Shown here one piece after another: positions 1 through 33,720 of a DNA stretch of 64,000 bases. Below the pieces are notes generated by a model, which made no database searches, was not told where the DNA came from, and saw only the letters and a program-made list of their open reading frames with translations. Both the position numbers and the translations under genes were made by a program. Origin of the DNA: Acanthochlamys bracteata (taxonomy: Eukaryota; Streptophyta; Magnoliopsida; Pandanales; Velloziaceae); contig CM034143.1 of assembly GCA_019914995.1 (NCBI GenBank), positions 3,598,501 through 3,662,500 on the forward strand, written 5' to 3'. How positions within the stretch are numbered: the first letter of the stretch is position 1; every line of letters starts with the position of its first letter.

Positions 1-1334
1 AATCTAGTTAAAATCCTAAGACAAAAAAATAAATTTGAAAAGCTTCTTTGGTATTTTCTATTATGTGCTTACATTTACTTATAGGCTAAATAGTTCTAAA
101 AAGAAAAAATCAAAATATCCTCTGATTAATCAAAACTCTAAGGACATGTTTTAAATGTCCATAATTTCACTTTTTCCAGCCAGATTTTGAGTTTCAAACA
201 GTTTCTATATTTCAATTACACAAAAACTCAAAACTCCACTTCTATATATGAAATTTTAATTTTAATTTTTTTATTTACGCACTTCTCAAAATAAATTGAG
301 AAAGCGTAGCTCGGTCATAATCAGAAAACCCCATTATCATATCTTCGGAAATGACCCTAACTCCAAAATCTACTATTGGTAAAGGTGCAGCAAGTACATT
401 CATCATCAACAGCGCATAACGTATCGGTTTTGAAACAATGCAGGCTTCCCTAATTATCGAGATCACAAGTTTCAGATGATTATTAATTAATAGTCATGAA
501 AATGAAAAGTAACAAAAACAGGCATTCACAAAATCACAATGTGCACATTTTTCGAAAGTTGAATAATTACAAGAGCAATTAATCCAATACCATAGCAATT
601 GTTAATAATGGCATGATAGACAATGTGCGCTATCCTTTGAATAAGATATCGTTCTGTTAAATTTTTTATTTCACATTTTTTAATAAATTTTTTATAATAT
701 TATTAAAAAATTTAGACATACAAAATAATTTCAAAATAATAAGATTTTATTATTTTTATTATTTATTATTTTTTTGAAATACAAAATAAAACTAATTTTT
801 TAAAGTATTTTTTTGTTTCAAAAAAATTAACTTTCAAAAGCACTCCTAAATATTCCCTAAATACCACGCAAGACAAGCAAATTGGACCACTGCGAATACA
901 ACGAAGAAACTGTTTTATGCTATTTGATGTATAAGGGTGGTCAATAATGGCCACCGGCCAGCATGCTAATTACAAAATGGAAATCTACTTATATGATATT
1001 ATAGGCAAAAAAAAACAATTTTCGGGAACAACGCTGCAGCCTTTCGTTCCTGCCACTTCTATCTACCGAGTCAGACCTGCAGGTCAATCTTAGATAAGCT
1101 TTAATCAAAACGAAACTACACTTATGGCAAAAATTAGCCACAAGCACCAAGTCTTCCCTTGTTATGCTCACTGGAGAACGTCCAAGGACATTGAATGAAG
1201 CTGCTACCTGCTCAGACATGCATACAAGTGCGAAATTTAAAGAGGAACTGAGAATCATTTTCCTAACTGAGGGCAGTGAGACTAACACTCAGAAGTTACT
1301 GCACCCACCATCTTGTGGAATTAATGAGAACTTA
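1..1334. other. 3' flank of the lysyl-tRNA synthetase gene
   Basis: This AT-rich stretch lies downstream of the minus-strand synthetase stop codon and should include its 3' UTR. No second gene is visible. Part of it (about 650-858) is a MITE of a family that recurs in the window. I could not choose a polyadenylation signal among the many AT-rich hexamers. Confidence 0.5.
650..858 (-). mobile_element. MITE, same family as the copies near 23.7, 31.9, 44.2 and 45.8 kb
   Basis: On the minus strand the element begins with a terminus like GGGAATATTTAGGAGTGC and has a core rich in AATAATAA around AAGATTTTATT. The same core occurs in the copies at 23607-23867, 31803-32051 and 44134-44385. The far end is degenerate and I see no target duplication, so the limits are approximate. 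It is non-coding and probably hAT-like, judged from the 44.1-kb copy. Confidence 0.45.
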
Positions 1335-23493
<22,159 letters not shown>

Positions 23494-23606
23494 TGTTCTG
23501 GCTTGATTGACATGTAGTGATGAATAGATAAAAATAGGTAAGGAACACAGCAGTAGGATGGGCTTGATCGACATGATAGGTTTTGTTGATTAATTAGAGT
23601 ACTACT

Positions 23607-23867
23607 GGTGCGTTTTGAATTGCTTATAAAATTAAAATTTTTTAAAATTGAATATATTTTTATTTATTTGAAGAGATAAATTTTATTTTTTTGATGTCAA
23701 AAAAATAATAATAATAATATACAATAAAAAAATCTCATTATATAAAATTTTTCTAAAATTTCTAAATTTTTAAATAAAATTTTTAAATACTTATAAAATA
23801 TGTATTTAAAAACGTAAGATAGAAAAACTAAAAAGAAGCGCTTAAAAAACGCAATTCCGAACGCCCC
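23607..23867 (+). mobile_element. MITE about 115 bp upstream of the synthetase start codon
   Basis: The termini match as inverted repeats: GGTGCGTTTTGAATTGC on the left and, read on the other strand, GGGGCGTTCGGAATTGC on the right (14 of 17 positions). The interior has the CAAAAAAATAATAATAATA and AAAAAAATCT core of this MITE family. I found no clear target duplication. It separates the synthetase from the LTR element further upstream. Confidence 0.65.
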
Positions 23868-23910
23868 TACATCTACTTCGAATTTACTTTTTTTGGTCAC
23901 ATTTTGGAAG

Positions 23911-23915
23911 TTAAA
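23911..23915. repeat. Target-site duplication TTAAA, left
   Basis: TTAAA directly precedes the LTR start TGATA and is repeated at 29425-29429 after the LTR end TATCA. Confidence 0.9.
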
Positions 23916-24438
23916 TGATACACCTTAAATTTCTAAGAATACTAAGCAGAACAACAGCTAAAAAACTAGATTAAAATTCTCAACTTGCATGCATGCTCCA
24001 AGTCATGCACTCCTTTATTTATACGTATAGTGGTTACAATGAAAATAAACTCTTCACTAATACAAACTCTTCTGTTTAGAAGTCCTACTCACTTCTCCCT
24101 ACTAATGCAAACTCTCCTACTCAAGAGTCCTACTTACATTTAATCCAAACACTAAAATCTTTAATGGACTAAAATACCTAATTACAAGAGATTTTATTTG
24201 GCACCCAGTGCCTTTTTTTTTTTCTTTTATGCTCCTGTTGCTGCACTTGGTTCCCCCTTACTGAACCAAGTGCAGCACCACCATGGACTCCTTTGGAGTC
24301 CTCAGGGTACACATCCTGAACACTTTCGGCAATTGGCCGCCATCCTAGAACTCCGACGAGGCCTATCTCTAACTTCTTTCTTCTCTTATTTTCCTCTGGA
24401 CTTCCTCTAGTTCGTCCTTATTGTTGTCCATCATATCA
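23916..24438 (-). repeat. 3' LTR of the Ty3/gypsy element (523 bp)
   Basis: It starts TGATA and ends TATCA, and it pairs with 28894-29424 along its whole length. Both copies share an internal inverted motif, GAACCAAGTGCAGCA and TGCTGCACTTGGTTC. On the minus strand it reads toward the synthetase gene, whose start codon is about 420 bp away. Confidence 0.95.
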
Positions 24439-24452
24439 TTCCCTTCCTCTCG
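24439..24452 (-). other. Polypurine tract of the LTR element
   Basis: On the minus strand the sequence GAGAGGAAGGGAA directly precedes the 3' LTR start TGATA, the expected position for plus-strand priming. Confidence 0.8.
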
Positions 24453-25467
24453 AAATTCGGCATCGTCCTCGAAGCCGAGTAAAGGAAGCTCCTCACCTAT
24501 AGCAACTTCCGCGAGGATGTTGGTGGAGATTCGTTGCACATCTTTAAGTCGTGACACATGAAAAACTAGATGTATTGTCGAAGTGGTTGGTAACTGTAGC
24601 CGATAAGCAGCAGGTCCCACTGCAAAGGCCTATAGTAACGAAAGCGTAGTTTGTGACCCCGCCGTGCAACCACTGAAGACTGTCGATGAGGTCGGAGCTT
24701 GAGAAAGACTCGGCTGCCCGACTTTTAGTGCTTCTCTCTATGCTTCCTGTCAGCTAATTGTTTCATTCAGTTTGTGCTCTATGTAGCTGTACCCGAAGCT
24801 CCCTTAAAATGTCATCGCACTCACGGAGCTGAGTTCCTAGCTCTCCAGAACGCGTGCTACCCTCTGGAAAAGAAATTAATGGTGGAGGAGGACGACCATA
24901 GACTACTTCAAAGGGAGTTATTTTTGTAGCCGAGTGTGTACTGATATTATATGAAAATTCTACCCAGTGGAGCCACTAAGACCACTTGCGAGGATGATCT
25001 CCTAGGAAACATCGTAGATAAGTTTCCGGTCCTCTATTTACCACTTCCGATTGTCCATCAGTTTGAGGATGATATGCCGTGCTCATATGTAGTGAGGTAC
25101 CCTGCAGTCTATGCAATTCCTTCCAGAATACGCTGAGAAACAACGGGTCTTGGTCCGAAACTATTGTTGCTGGGCAACCATAGAGCCTAACTACCTCTTT
25201 AGCGAAGACGTTTGCAATGTCGATCGCAATATAAGGGTGTTTTAATGCTATAAAATGTGTATATTTAGAAAGACGATCAACTATAACAAGGATAGTATCC
25301 TTACCTCCTGATGGAGGGAGCCTTTCAATGAAATCCATAGCAATATCCATCCATATGCTCTCAGGTATTGGAAGAGGTTGGAGCAGTCCAGTAGGCCGCA
25401 AACAATCTGTTTTTGTACGAGCGCAGGTGGAACAGGCTGCAATGTAATTCCTTATATTTTTGGCCAT
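24440..25467 (-). pseudogene. Integrase remnant of the Ty3/gypsy element
   Basis: Within 24976-25467 the minus strand shows an integrase catalytic core: DFIERLPPSGGKDTILVIVD with the first Asp, then IVSDQDPLF and TAYHPQTDGQSEVVNR. Ahead of it CSTCARTK belongs to the zinc-binding region. The C-terminal part near 24440-24620 has FHVSRLK, typical of the end of Ty3-type pol. The reading is broken. Confidence 0.9.
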
Positions 25468-25794
25468 CCCGGGCCAGTAGAATTGTTGTGCCAGTCTCTT
25501 GAAAGTGCGAAATTCTCCACCATGTTCCCCTCATGTAGAGTTATGAGCTTCGAATAACAATTACGTCCGTATGGAAGGATTAGCTGGAACTCGTATACGG
25601 TTGTTGCATATCAGGATCCCGCTGGAAATACTCCAATCTGGATGTGACCCAGTAGTGGCTGTCTTCATTATCTCGGCCAGAGTTGAATCTTGCTGCAAAG
25701 CTATACGAAAATCATCCCGAGCGAGGTTGAATGGTAGTGAAAGCCGCTAAGGTTATACTGGGCATTCGGGACAAGGCATCTGCCACAATGTTTA

Positions 25795-27505
25795 CTAGCC
25801 ATTTATGTTGGTCGGTATAGTTAGACGCTGCTCTAGTAGGTACTTGAGACTCAAATGATCAGTTTTGATAGTGAAGCGCTGCCCGAGTAAGTAAGGCCTC
25901 CAACGTTGCACAGTTAGAACTAATGCCATTAGTTCTTTTTCATACGTAGACTTGGCTAAAGCCGTCAAACATAGGGCCTTGCTGAAGAAAGCCACATGCC
26001 GACTGTTCTGAGTCAAAACAGCGCCAATTCCCTTGCTAGATGCATCGGTTTCCACTGTGAAGGGTGGTTGAAAATCCGGTGAAGCCAACACAAGTGTAGT
26101 CGTCATCGCTACCTTAAGTTTCTGGAATGCCTGATTAGCCTCTAGTGACCACGCAAAGGCTTCTTTCTTCAAGAGGGAGGTGAGGGGGGCAACAATACAC
26201 CCATAGTTTTTAACAAACCTTCGATAGTATCCAGTGAGGCCTAAAAATCCCATAAAGTTCTGTAGCCGAGGTAGGTGTAGGTCACTTTGTCATTGCCTTT
26301 ATCTTTGATTAATCCGCAGCAATCCCTTGTACAGAAATGATGTGACCCAAGTAATCTAGCTCCTCACACCCAAAATTGCACTTGGAGAGGTTGGCGCATA
26401 ATTTTTCTTGATGTAATACTTTGACCACCTTGGCTAAATGCTCCTTATGCTCCTCCTAAGTCCTACTATACACCAGAATATCATCAAAAAATACAAGCAC
26501 AAATTTTCAGAGATGGGGTCGAAAAACCTCGTTCATTAAAGATTGGAAGATAGCCGGTGCATTCGTCAACCCAAATGGCATTACCATAAACTCATAGTGC
26601 CCATCGTGAGTTCTAAATGTCGTCTTATAGATATCCTTTTCCGTTACTCGAATTTGATGATAACTGGTTTCAAATCTAGCTTGGAGAAGACTTGGGCACC
26701 ATGCAATTCCTCTAGCAATTCGTCAATAACCGGAATTGGGAATTTATCCTTCACGGTTATCCCATTGAGTGCCCTATAATCTACACAAAATCTCTAAGAC
26801 TTATCTTTTTTTTGACAAGGAACACCGGAGAAGAAAGTGCAGAACAACTTGGGCGAGTTATACCTTGAGACAGCATCTCAGCAACTACTTTTTCAATCTC
26901 TATTTTCTGTATGTAGGGGTACCGATAGGGTCCAATATTGGCAGGTGCTGCACCGGGTAGAGAGGAATACCGTGATCATGCGTGCGTCTTGGTGGAAGCC
27001 CCGGAATTAGCCTGAATACTGCTGCATGCATCTTCAGGAGTTCTTGCAATTCAGCGGGCAGATGGTTGGAGTTGTTGGAAGCCTCCACCACTGTCTGTTC
27101 TATAGCCATGAGTCTCAGTGAACACAAAGTGTTCTTTGGCCGCAAGCTGGTCAGTTGAGAAACCCGTCCTTCGCGGATTCCTCGCAGCACATAATATTGG
27201 TCGTTTATGCATAATTGCATCTCCGATTTCTTCCAATCACTTACCACTTTACCAAGGCTCTCGAGCCACTGGGTTCCCAATACCAAATCCATATCTCCTA
27301 GTGGAAAAGGGTATGCATCCACCAACATTTCTATACCTTGTGTCATCAATGAAATCTTCTTGTGAATGACCTCCACCGAGTGCGGCCTCCCATCCACTAG
27401 TTCTATCTTTAATGGCCGAACACTTTTAGCTGCTAGCCTTAGGTGCTTAGCTAAGTGATTCGAAATAAAGTTGTGCGTACTACCTGAATCAATCAATACA
27501 AACAC
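25795..27505 (-). pseudogene. Protease, reverse transcriptase and RNase H remnant of the Ty3/gypsy element
   Basis: The protease signature IDSGSTHNFIS lies near 27470-27505. The reverse transcriptase active site FFDDILVYSR is near 26465-26500, and the thumb motif FLGLTGYYRRFV near 26210-26250. RNase H has ETDASSKGIGAVLTQ near 26010-26055 and YEKELMAL further on. The domain order is that of Ty3/gypsy pol. The reading is broken. Confidence 0.9.
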
Positions 27506-27508
27506 CTC

Positions 27509-28870
27509 TTATCTTTTAATATTTCCTACAATGCGAAGAGTTTGAGGTCTAACAATACCGTTCATGGCGCTAAGGGACAGTGTGGCATCCTCTACTAGCT
27601 CCTCCTCTTCAGTTATTTCTTCGTCGTTCTTCTCCAGTGGGCTGTTGATAGAAATTGAGTATAACTGAGTAGAGCATTTATGTCCACGCTCATATTTATC
27701 GTCATAATAAAAATGTAGCCCCTTTGAGCGTCGATCATTAATATTGCTGTTAGAAACTGAGGTGCTCACTGCTCCTTGTCCCGTAGTTCTACCGGTTGTA
27801 TGAGGGTTTAAGCTTTGCTGCTGTGAGTAGCTCAATTTGTTGCGTTGCTGGCTGGGCTCAACTGAAAATTTATACTCATACATCCTTGCTAGTAGGTATG
27901 CTTTTTGTATATCATTGGGTCTCGATGTCATGACATCCATGGCCAACCTTCGGGAGAGCCCTATACCAAATCTTTCTATCAAATCGTCCTCTGTGGTGTG
28001 TGGCAGGCGAACCCTAAGTTCCTCAAAGGCGGTTAGATACTCACTTAGAGAACCCGTTTGTCGAAGCTGGTGTATGGAGTAAATGGGATTTCCGAACGCC
28101 AAAGGGCCAAAACGCCTCATTACTGCGTCCTTCAGCTTCTCCCATGTATGTTGTGGCCGGTCACGTTCGAAACTTTGGTACCACCTGTTAGCCTCGCCCT
28201 ATAGGTGCATAATGGCTATCCCCACTTGTTTCCAATGAGGAATCCGATAGAAGTTGAAGTATTTATCAGCGGAGTACATCCACTCTGCTGGTTCTGATCC
28301 GTCAAAGAATTGAAACTTGTATTTTTCCCTATTTCCTTGGTTATAGTGCTCAAAATAATATGCAGTTTGTTGGTTGTTTCTAGTGGCTGTTTAGTTTGGG
28401 TAACAAGCCTCAAAGTTCCTTTGCTGGTTTTGTCTGGATGGGGTTGAATAGTTCATTGAGCCAGTTGAAACAAGATGCTGCTTCAAGAGTGAAGGGGGTG
28501 TTCGTGGCCAGCGCTGATCCTAACTGTTTGGGTTAGGTGTATGATGAAAAATACTATTCTCTTCTTGGGATTTTTTGTTCGGATTTTGTTTTTCCGGTGG
28601 ACCAAGGCTATGTGAGTCTTGCATCTCTCCACACTGCATACCTAATACCATGTCCATGAGCCGATCAACTTTCTCTATCAAGGTATCCAATTGAGAAATT
28701 CTTCTTTCCATGCTGTCTAGGCGTTCCTGATGGTTAGCCTCTTCTTGGCTTTTCTCTGATCTAGCAGAGGTTGGTGATGGTGATCTCTGCATGTTGTTTC
28801 CAATGGTAATGGTGGATGATGATTCTAGGGTGTGGGGGAAACCGGGTGTAGTAGCTCCCTTGTTCTTCAT
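27509..28870 (-). pseudogene. gag remnant of the Ty3/gypsy element
   Basis: The candidate gag start is the ATG at 28870, just inside the primer-binding site. The first part has a heptad-like stretch (LDSMERRISQLDTLIEKVD) and the later part resembles the retrotransposon gag domain (LRQTGSLSEYLTAFEELRVR, LIERFGIGLS). The reading is broken. Confidence 0.85.
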
Positions 28871-28878
28871 GAATCTGG

Positions 28879-28890
28879 GCTATGGTACCA
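28879..28890 (-). other. Primer-binding site, initiator-Met type
   Basis: On the minus strand TGGTACCATAGC lies just inside the 5' LTR. It matches the usual plant initiator-tRNA-Met site TGGTATCAGAGC at 10 of 12 positions. Confidence 0.75.
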
Positions 28891-28893
28891 AGT

Positions 28894-29424
28894 TAATACA
28901 ACTTAAATTTCTAAGAATACCAAGTAGAACTACATCTAAAAAACTAGATTAAAATTCTCAACTTGCATGCCTGCTCTAAGTCATGCACTCCTTTATTTAT
29001 ACGTATAGTGGTTATAATGAAAACAAACTCTTCACTAATACAAGCTCTTCTATTTAGAAGTCTTACTCACATCTCCCTACTAATACAAACTCTCATATTC
29101 AGGAGTCCTCCTTACATTTAATTCAAACACTAAAATCCCTAATGGACTAAAACACCTAATTGCAAGAGATCTTATTTGGCACCCAGGTGTCTTTTTTTTT
29201 TTTTTAATGCTCCCGTTGCTGCACTTGGTTCCCCTTTACTGAACCAAGTGCAGCACCATTATGGACTCCTTTGGAGTCCTCAGGGTACACATCCTGGACA
29301 CTTTCGGCAATTGGCCACCATCTTAGAACTCCGACAAGGCCTATCTCCAACTTCTTTCTTCACTTCTTCTCTTGTTTTCCTCTAGACTTCCTCTGGTTCG
29401 TCCTTATTGCTGTCCATCATATCA
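28894..29424 (-). repeat. 5' LTR of the Ty3/gypsy element (531 bp)
   Basis: Colinear with 23916-24438. The terminal base pair next to the primer-binding site has changed (TAATACA against TGATACA), and there is a short length difference near the outer end. Confidence 0.95.
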
Positions 29425-29429
29425 TTAAA
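29425..29429. repeat. Target-site duplication TTAAA, right
   Basis: Identical to 23911-23915 and directly after the LTR end TATCA. Confidence 0.9.
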
Positions 29430-31221
29430 CTAGTCATACTTAGATGAGAAAAAATCAAATTCATTCAGTTTTTTGCCTTGGGATAAACTTTTTCTAAGAT
29501 TCAAAATTGATTTTTATTCAACCATAAAACATGATTCTATGTGCATTCGTGAAAGATTCGGATAAGTATTATTAAAAATATTGTAGATATTAATCTATAT
29601 GTATAAATAATATTAACACAAAAAAGAGCACAAATATAGTAAAAATTCACATGGGAAAGTTGGTGAAAAAGCATATAAAATTCTAAAACAATATTCTCTT
29701 GCGGGATTGCATAGGGTTATAAAATTTCATAATTTTGATTAATCATAGACAATGTGAATCTTTTAAAGATATTTTGTAATTTAACTATTATATAATGTCT
29801 CTCATTTAACAAACTTGAGTTGGAGTTCTAATGAGATAATTTATTTTAAAATATTTTTTAAATTTTATTCTAAATGATGATCTGTGTGAATCTTTGCTGT
29901 TGAACTCAGTCGTAGTTGTAATCCTGCTCTTGGCAACCCTATTGATCCGAGTACGATCCATGCGACTCTGTTCTATTCGCACTTATGGGATGGTTGCATA
30001 GGGGATGCACTAGTGACCCTGTTGTCTCCATATGATTAGTTTAGCTTCTCTCTTCATCCTTTTTCTCTTAGTCGTATGCCATTTAATACTAGTCTATAGT
30101 AGTTTAGAATGTCTAATGATAGGAACTAATTTGCTTTAGTAATGTGCTTTATATATAAGGTAAAGACTAGAGTAAGATAGAATATCTTAGGTACTTGAGA
30201 TTGCACCTCTTTCCATTCGGGAAATTATTAAAAGAATAATTAATTTCATTAAACCGAGATTATGTTCTAAAGAACTGTTATAATTTTTTGGTTTGTGCTC
30301 AATAGATGCTGTTCGGAGGAGAAGAGATGTGGTTTTGATCTTTTATTTTTATTTATTTTTTTCTAATTGTTATAAAATTTTTTGTTATCTATATAATGGG
30401 GTGCTGTTGGGTGTAGGAGAGTTTAATGGAACAGCGGTCTAGAGTAGGCGAGCTTAAGAAGATGAAAGCAAGCAGCATGGTGAAAAAAATAAAAAGCATG
30501 CACGCAGTGAATATAATTACTACTATTTCACACTAATCACAATTTAAAATTTATTAAAAAAATTAATTTCATTAATTAAACTATGAAGATTAGAAGAGCG
30601 TGCATTGCATTACACAGTAAGCTTTTTTTACATGAAGCTTTCCCTCGCACGTAAATGAGGACCTGATCACAGCATAAAAAATGGAGTACATTTGTAGTGT
30701 TACTTTCAAGCTCATAACAATGTGTTACAATTTTTAGTGTACATGAGTTACATTTCCAGTAATGCTTTCAGCAACACAAAAAAAGAAATAGAGAGAGGAA
30801 GAGAGGCTCAGATTTACATTTCCAACGCATATGAGATACATTTACAGCATTCTTTCCATAACAACATCAACATTCGATGTTATTTCCCTCTTTGCAATGC
30901 CTTCTCCTAACTGCAGCTACAGTGGTTGCCAACTGGCTTTACCAGTGGCCCTCCTTACTGCCATGCTGCGTACTTAGAGAGGCAGCGCCAAGACAGGAAG
31001 AGAGAACAACAAACATAATTTTTCCAGAGTCGTCATTGCCTCGTATAAAATGGATGTGATGTAGGACCAACCTGCTTATACAGTTTAACCAACCATGCAT
31101 TCAACACATTATTCCCACGTGTAGGCACTCGCTTGATTGTCTTCTGTGATGCACGCAGAAGACATATTACGTATTTTTCCTCCATTCAGAAATCAAAACC
31201 AATACACCATAAATCAATACC

Positions 31222-31300
31222 AATAAAATTAATTAAAAATCAAATAAAATTAATCAAAAATCAAATAAAATTAATTACAAATTAAATCAGCAAAAAAAAT
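31222..31300 (+). repeat. AT-rich tandem repeat, about 21-bp unit
   Basis: AAATCAAATAAAATTAAT recurs about three times in tandem with small changes. Confidence 0.7.
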
Positions 31301-31340
31301 CAATCAAAACTAAAACCAACAAATCCAAAATTAATACAAA

Positions 31341-31680
31341 TCAACCGAAATTTCGTCGGAGTTGAAGCATAGGCCGAAATCGGTCCAGAACCAAAGCAGG
31401 CTATGGAATCGAGCTAGAATCGTCGGCATCAAACAGAAAGCGAAACAAGCAACAAATTTGAGCCGCAATCAAGCCGGAATGGGAGAAGGCTACAGAATTG
31501 AGTCGGAATCTATGGAATCGAGCCCCATAACACCGGAATCGAGCTGAAATTTTAGCCGAAAATAAAGCCGAGCCTCATTTTGGCAGGAGTTGAAGCACGC
31601 GCCGCAATCGAGCCGAATTTGTCCGAGATCGAAACAGGCAACGAGATCTAGTCGAAATGAGGCTTGGCTTTATTTTCAAT
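31341..31680. repeat. Degenerate AATCGAGCCG repeat block with a long hairpin
   Basis: The motif (G)AATCGAGCCG(A)A recurs many times in loose spacing. GGAGTTGAAGCA followed by a GCCGAAATCG-like string occurs at about 31357 and again at about 31585. Segments 31559-31581 and 31654-31676 are inverted copies of each other (about 21 of 23 pairs) across a loop of about 72 nt. It is much richer in GC than its surroundings. The family is unknown. Confidence 0.65.
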
Positions 31681-31802
31681 TTTTATTTATTTGTTTTATT
31701 TTTTTGTTATTTTTAGAGTGTCGTACTTTTGCCTAAAGATTCTGATTACATCTATTACCATTGGATAACTTTCAAACTTATGGTTAAGGTTTCAACTACA
31801 GT

Positions 31803-32051
31803 GGCGATGTTTGGGAGTGCTTATTGAAAAGAAACTTTTCAAAAAGGAGGGATATTTTGAGAATTTTTAAAAACTAAGCTCTACTTTTTTTACTTCAAAA
31901 AAATAATAAAAATAACTAATAAAAAGATTTTATAACGTATAATTTTTCTATACTATTAAAATCTTTTAAAAAGAACTATACAATATTTTAAAAGCTTTAT
32001 TGGAAAGAGTGAAATGAAAAGTTGGGGAAAAAAAGCTCTCAAAATATGGCC
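31803..32051 (+). mobile_element. MITE of the recurrent family
   Basis: The left end is GGCGATGTTTGGGAGTGC and the right end, on the other strand, GGCCATATTTTGAGAGC. The core CAAAAAAATAATAAAAATAA with AAAAAGATTTTATAACG matches the other copies in the window. No clear target duplication. Confidence 0.65.
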
Positions 32052-33489
32052 AGTATCGAAAGCATCCAATACATTTCTAATATGGATTTTTTGTTTAAAT
32101 AGGCCACATCCAATTCTCACCGTCTGTGTTGGAGGTTCAGCCTCGCCGGGACCTGTCTGAGTTGATAGCTCATTATCCAGACTTCCTGACATACATGTAT
32201 ATATATGAGTTTATGTATAACTAGAGGTTAACTTAACAATCCATGAATTATACTCGACTGATAATAAAAATATTTATTAATTAGAATGACATTACAATAT
32301 AATATTAATTATTTCAAATTATTTCATTCAACTCTTATATTATCTATCTTATTAGAAATTACAAATATTTTGATGATGACACTTATTTGAAAATTATTGT
32401 TAAGCTTTTAACATGTCTGAAACTGAACATCATATACAAGCCCGAATTTGACAAAGTGTTCAAACTTATCGTTAGACCTACTTTCAATATTAATATCTTT
32501 TAGCTTAGTTAACAAAATGAAGATTTATTTACTAGAGGTGAAAGATGCCACGTCAAGGAGTAAATGAAGACAAGTAGGAAAAATTTCTCGAGTATCGAAG
32601 ACAAAAAAATTCGTGAAGTTTGCTATTTGCTCAAAAAACTGACAAGATCAAGTGGACGGTATTTCAAGATAGCAACTTGCAAATGCTATATCTATCTACT
32701 CAAGAAAACTTTTCATGATCTGATTTTATGTGCAGTTGACATGCTAAAGTTACCATGTACAGACGAACTCTACAAAAATTGGTGAAGTTAAATTATCTAC
32801 TTAAATCTTATCTAGTTCATTGTTTACTTAAATTTCAAATAGAATTTACCAACCTCGTCTTTCTACTTGAGTCATATTTTTGAGGATCCGATTTTTTGTA
32901 CTGAAAGCCAACATCTAAACAATCTACACAATTTGAGCAAGTGTAGAAAATTTATAAAATGGATTGGACAAATTAACACCCAAATGGACCAAACTTGATA
33001 CCCTTGTTCATACCCAAGCCAATTTTTACTTTTCTACTAATGCTAACTAGTTGCAAGTGGAATCAAAAGTTTCAAAACCAATCTACAAGATTTTCAAAGA
33101 TTTGTATACAGATTTCACAGATAAAATATTCAAAACACTATAAGGCAAATCTACATAACAGAAACTTACAACTTGGACACAATTTCAACCCGATTTAATT
33201 CAAAGCAACAAATCTTAGCCAGTTGTTCGAATTTAATTTGATTTATATATTTAGGTTATAGAGGAAAACATGAACGCTTTTTCTATCATGTTTGCACCTC
33301 GCGAAGTTGACATCTGCATAAATTAAGTCAAATGAAAGTTCTTTTAGATAGAATAACCCAATTTCATTTGTATCTTTAAGATATCTAAAATTCACAATGC
33401 GACTGGTAAGAAAGTGATCTTTACATAAAAGACCCCATTTTGAGTCATAGAAATTAGATTTATTTTAAAATTTTAAACAATTTGATTCC

Positions 33490-33720
33490 AAATTGGGTTG
33501 CCATTATCGCACTGGGTCACACTTAGGTCCGACAAGGTTGCATCCAGTGTGACCGGTGTGCGACCTGTGTTGGTAGCACATGGTTGCACCGGATCGTACT
33601 TGGTTTTGACACGGCTGCATCCAATGCGACCGTATGTGACCTTGTGCTATGCGTATTTGTCACACTAGGTCGCACGGGGTCGCACTAGTGCAACCGTAAA
33701 GATTCTAGGCGACCAACAAC
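33490..33720. repeat. Cluster of GTCGCAC / GTGCGAC motifs
   Basis: GGTCGCAC, TGTGACC, GTGCGACC, TGCACCGGATCG and TGCGACCG recur on both strands within about 230 bp of otherwise AT-rich DNA. It may be a fragment of a satellite or of a retroelement LTR. I cannot name it. Confidence 0.55.

Larger units (their letters stand above)
23916..29424 (-). mobile_element. Ty3/gypsy LTR retrotransposon, near full length, broken
   Basis: The 5.5-kb element lies on the minus strand between TTAAA target duplications. It has two LTRs, an initiator-Met-type primer-binding site, a polypurine tract, and remnants of gag, protease, reverse transcriptase, RNase H and integrase in that order, which is the Ty3/gypsy order. 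The short length and the GPAAYRLQLP...STIHLVFHVSRLK stretch after the integrase resemble chromoviruses, perhaps Reina-like; the lineage is not certain. It is a fossil with several breaks. A hand count gives about 37-40 differences between the LTRs over about 520 bp (7-8%), or roughly 3 million years at a commonly used grass rate. Confidence 0.95.

Noticed and set aside
31200-31680. CRISPR-like or bacterial repeat array
   Set aside because: Unit length and spacing are irregular and the whole window is plant nuclear DNA.
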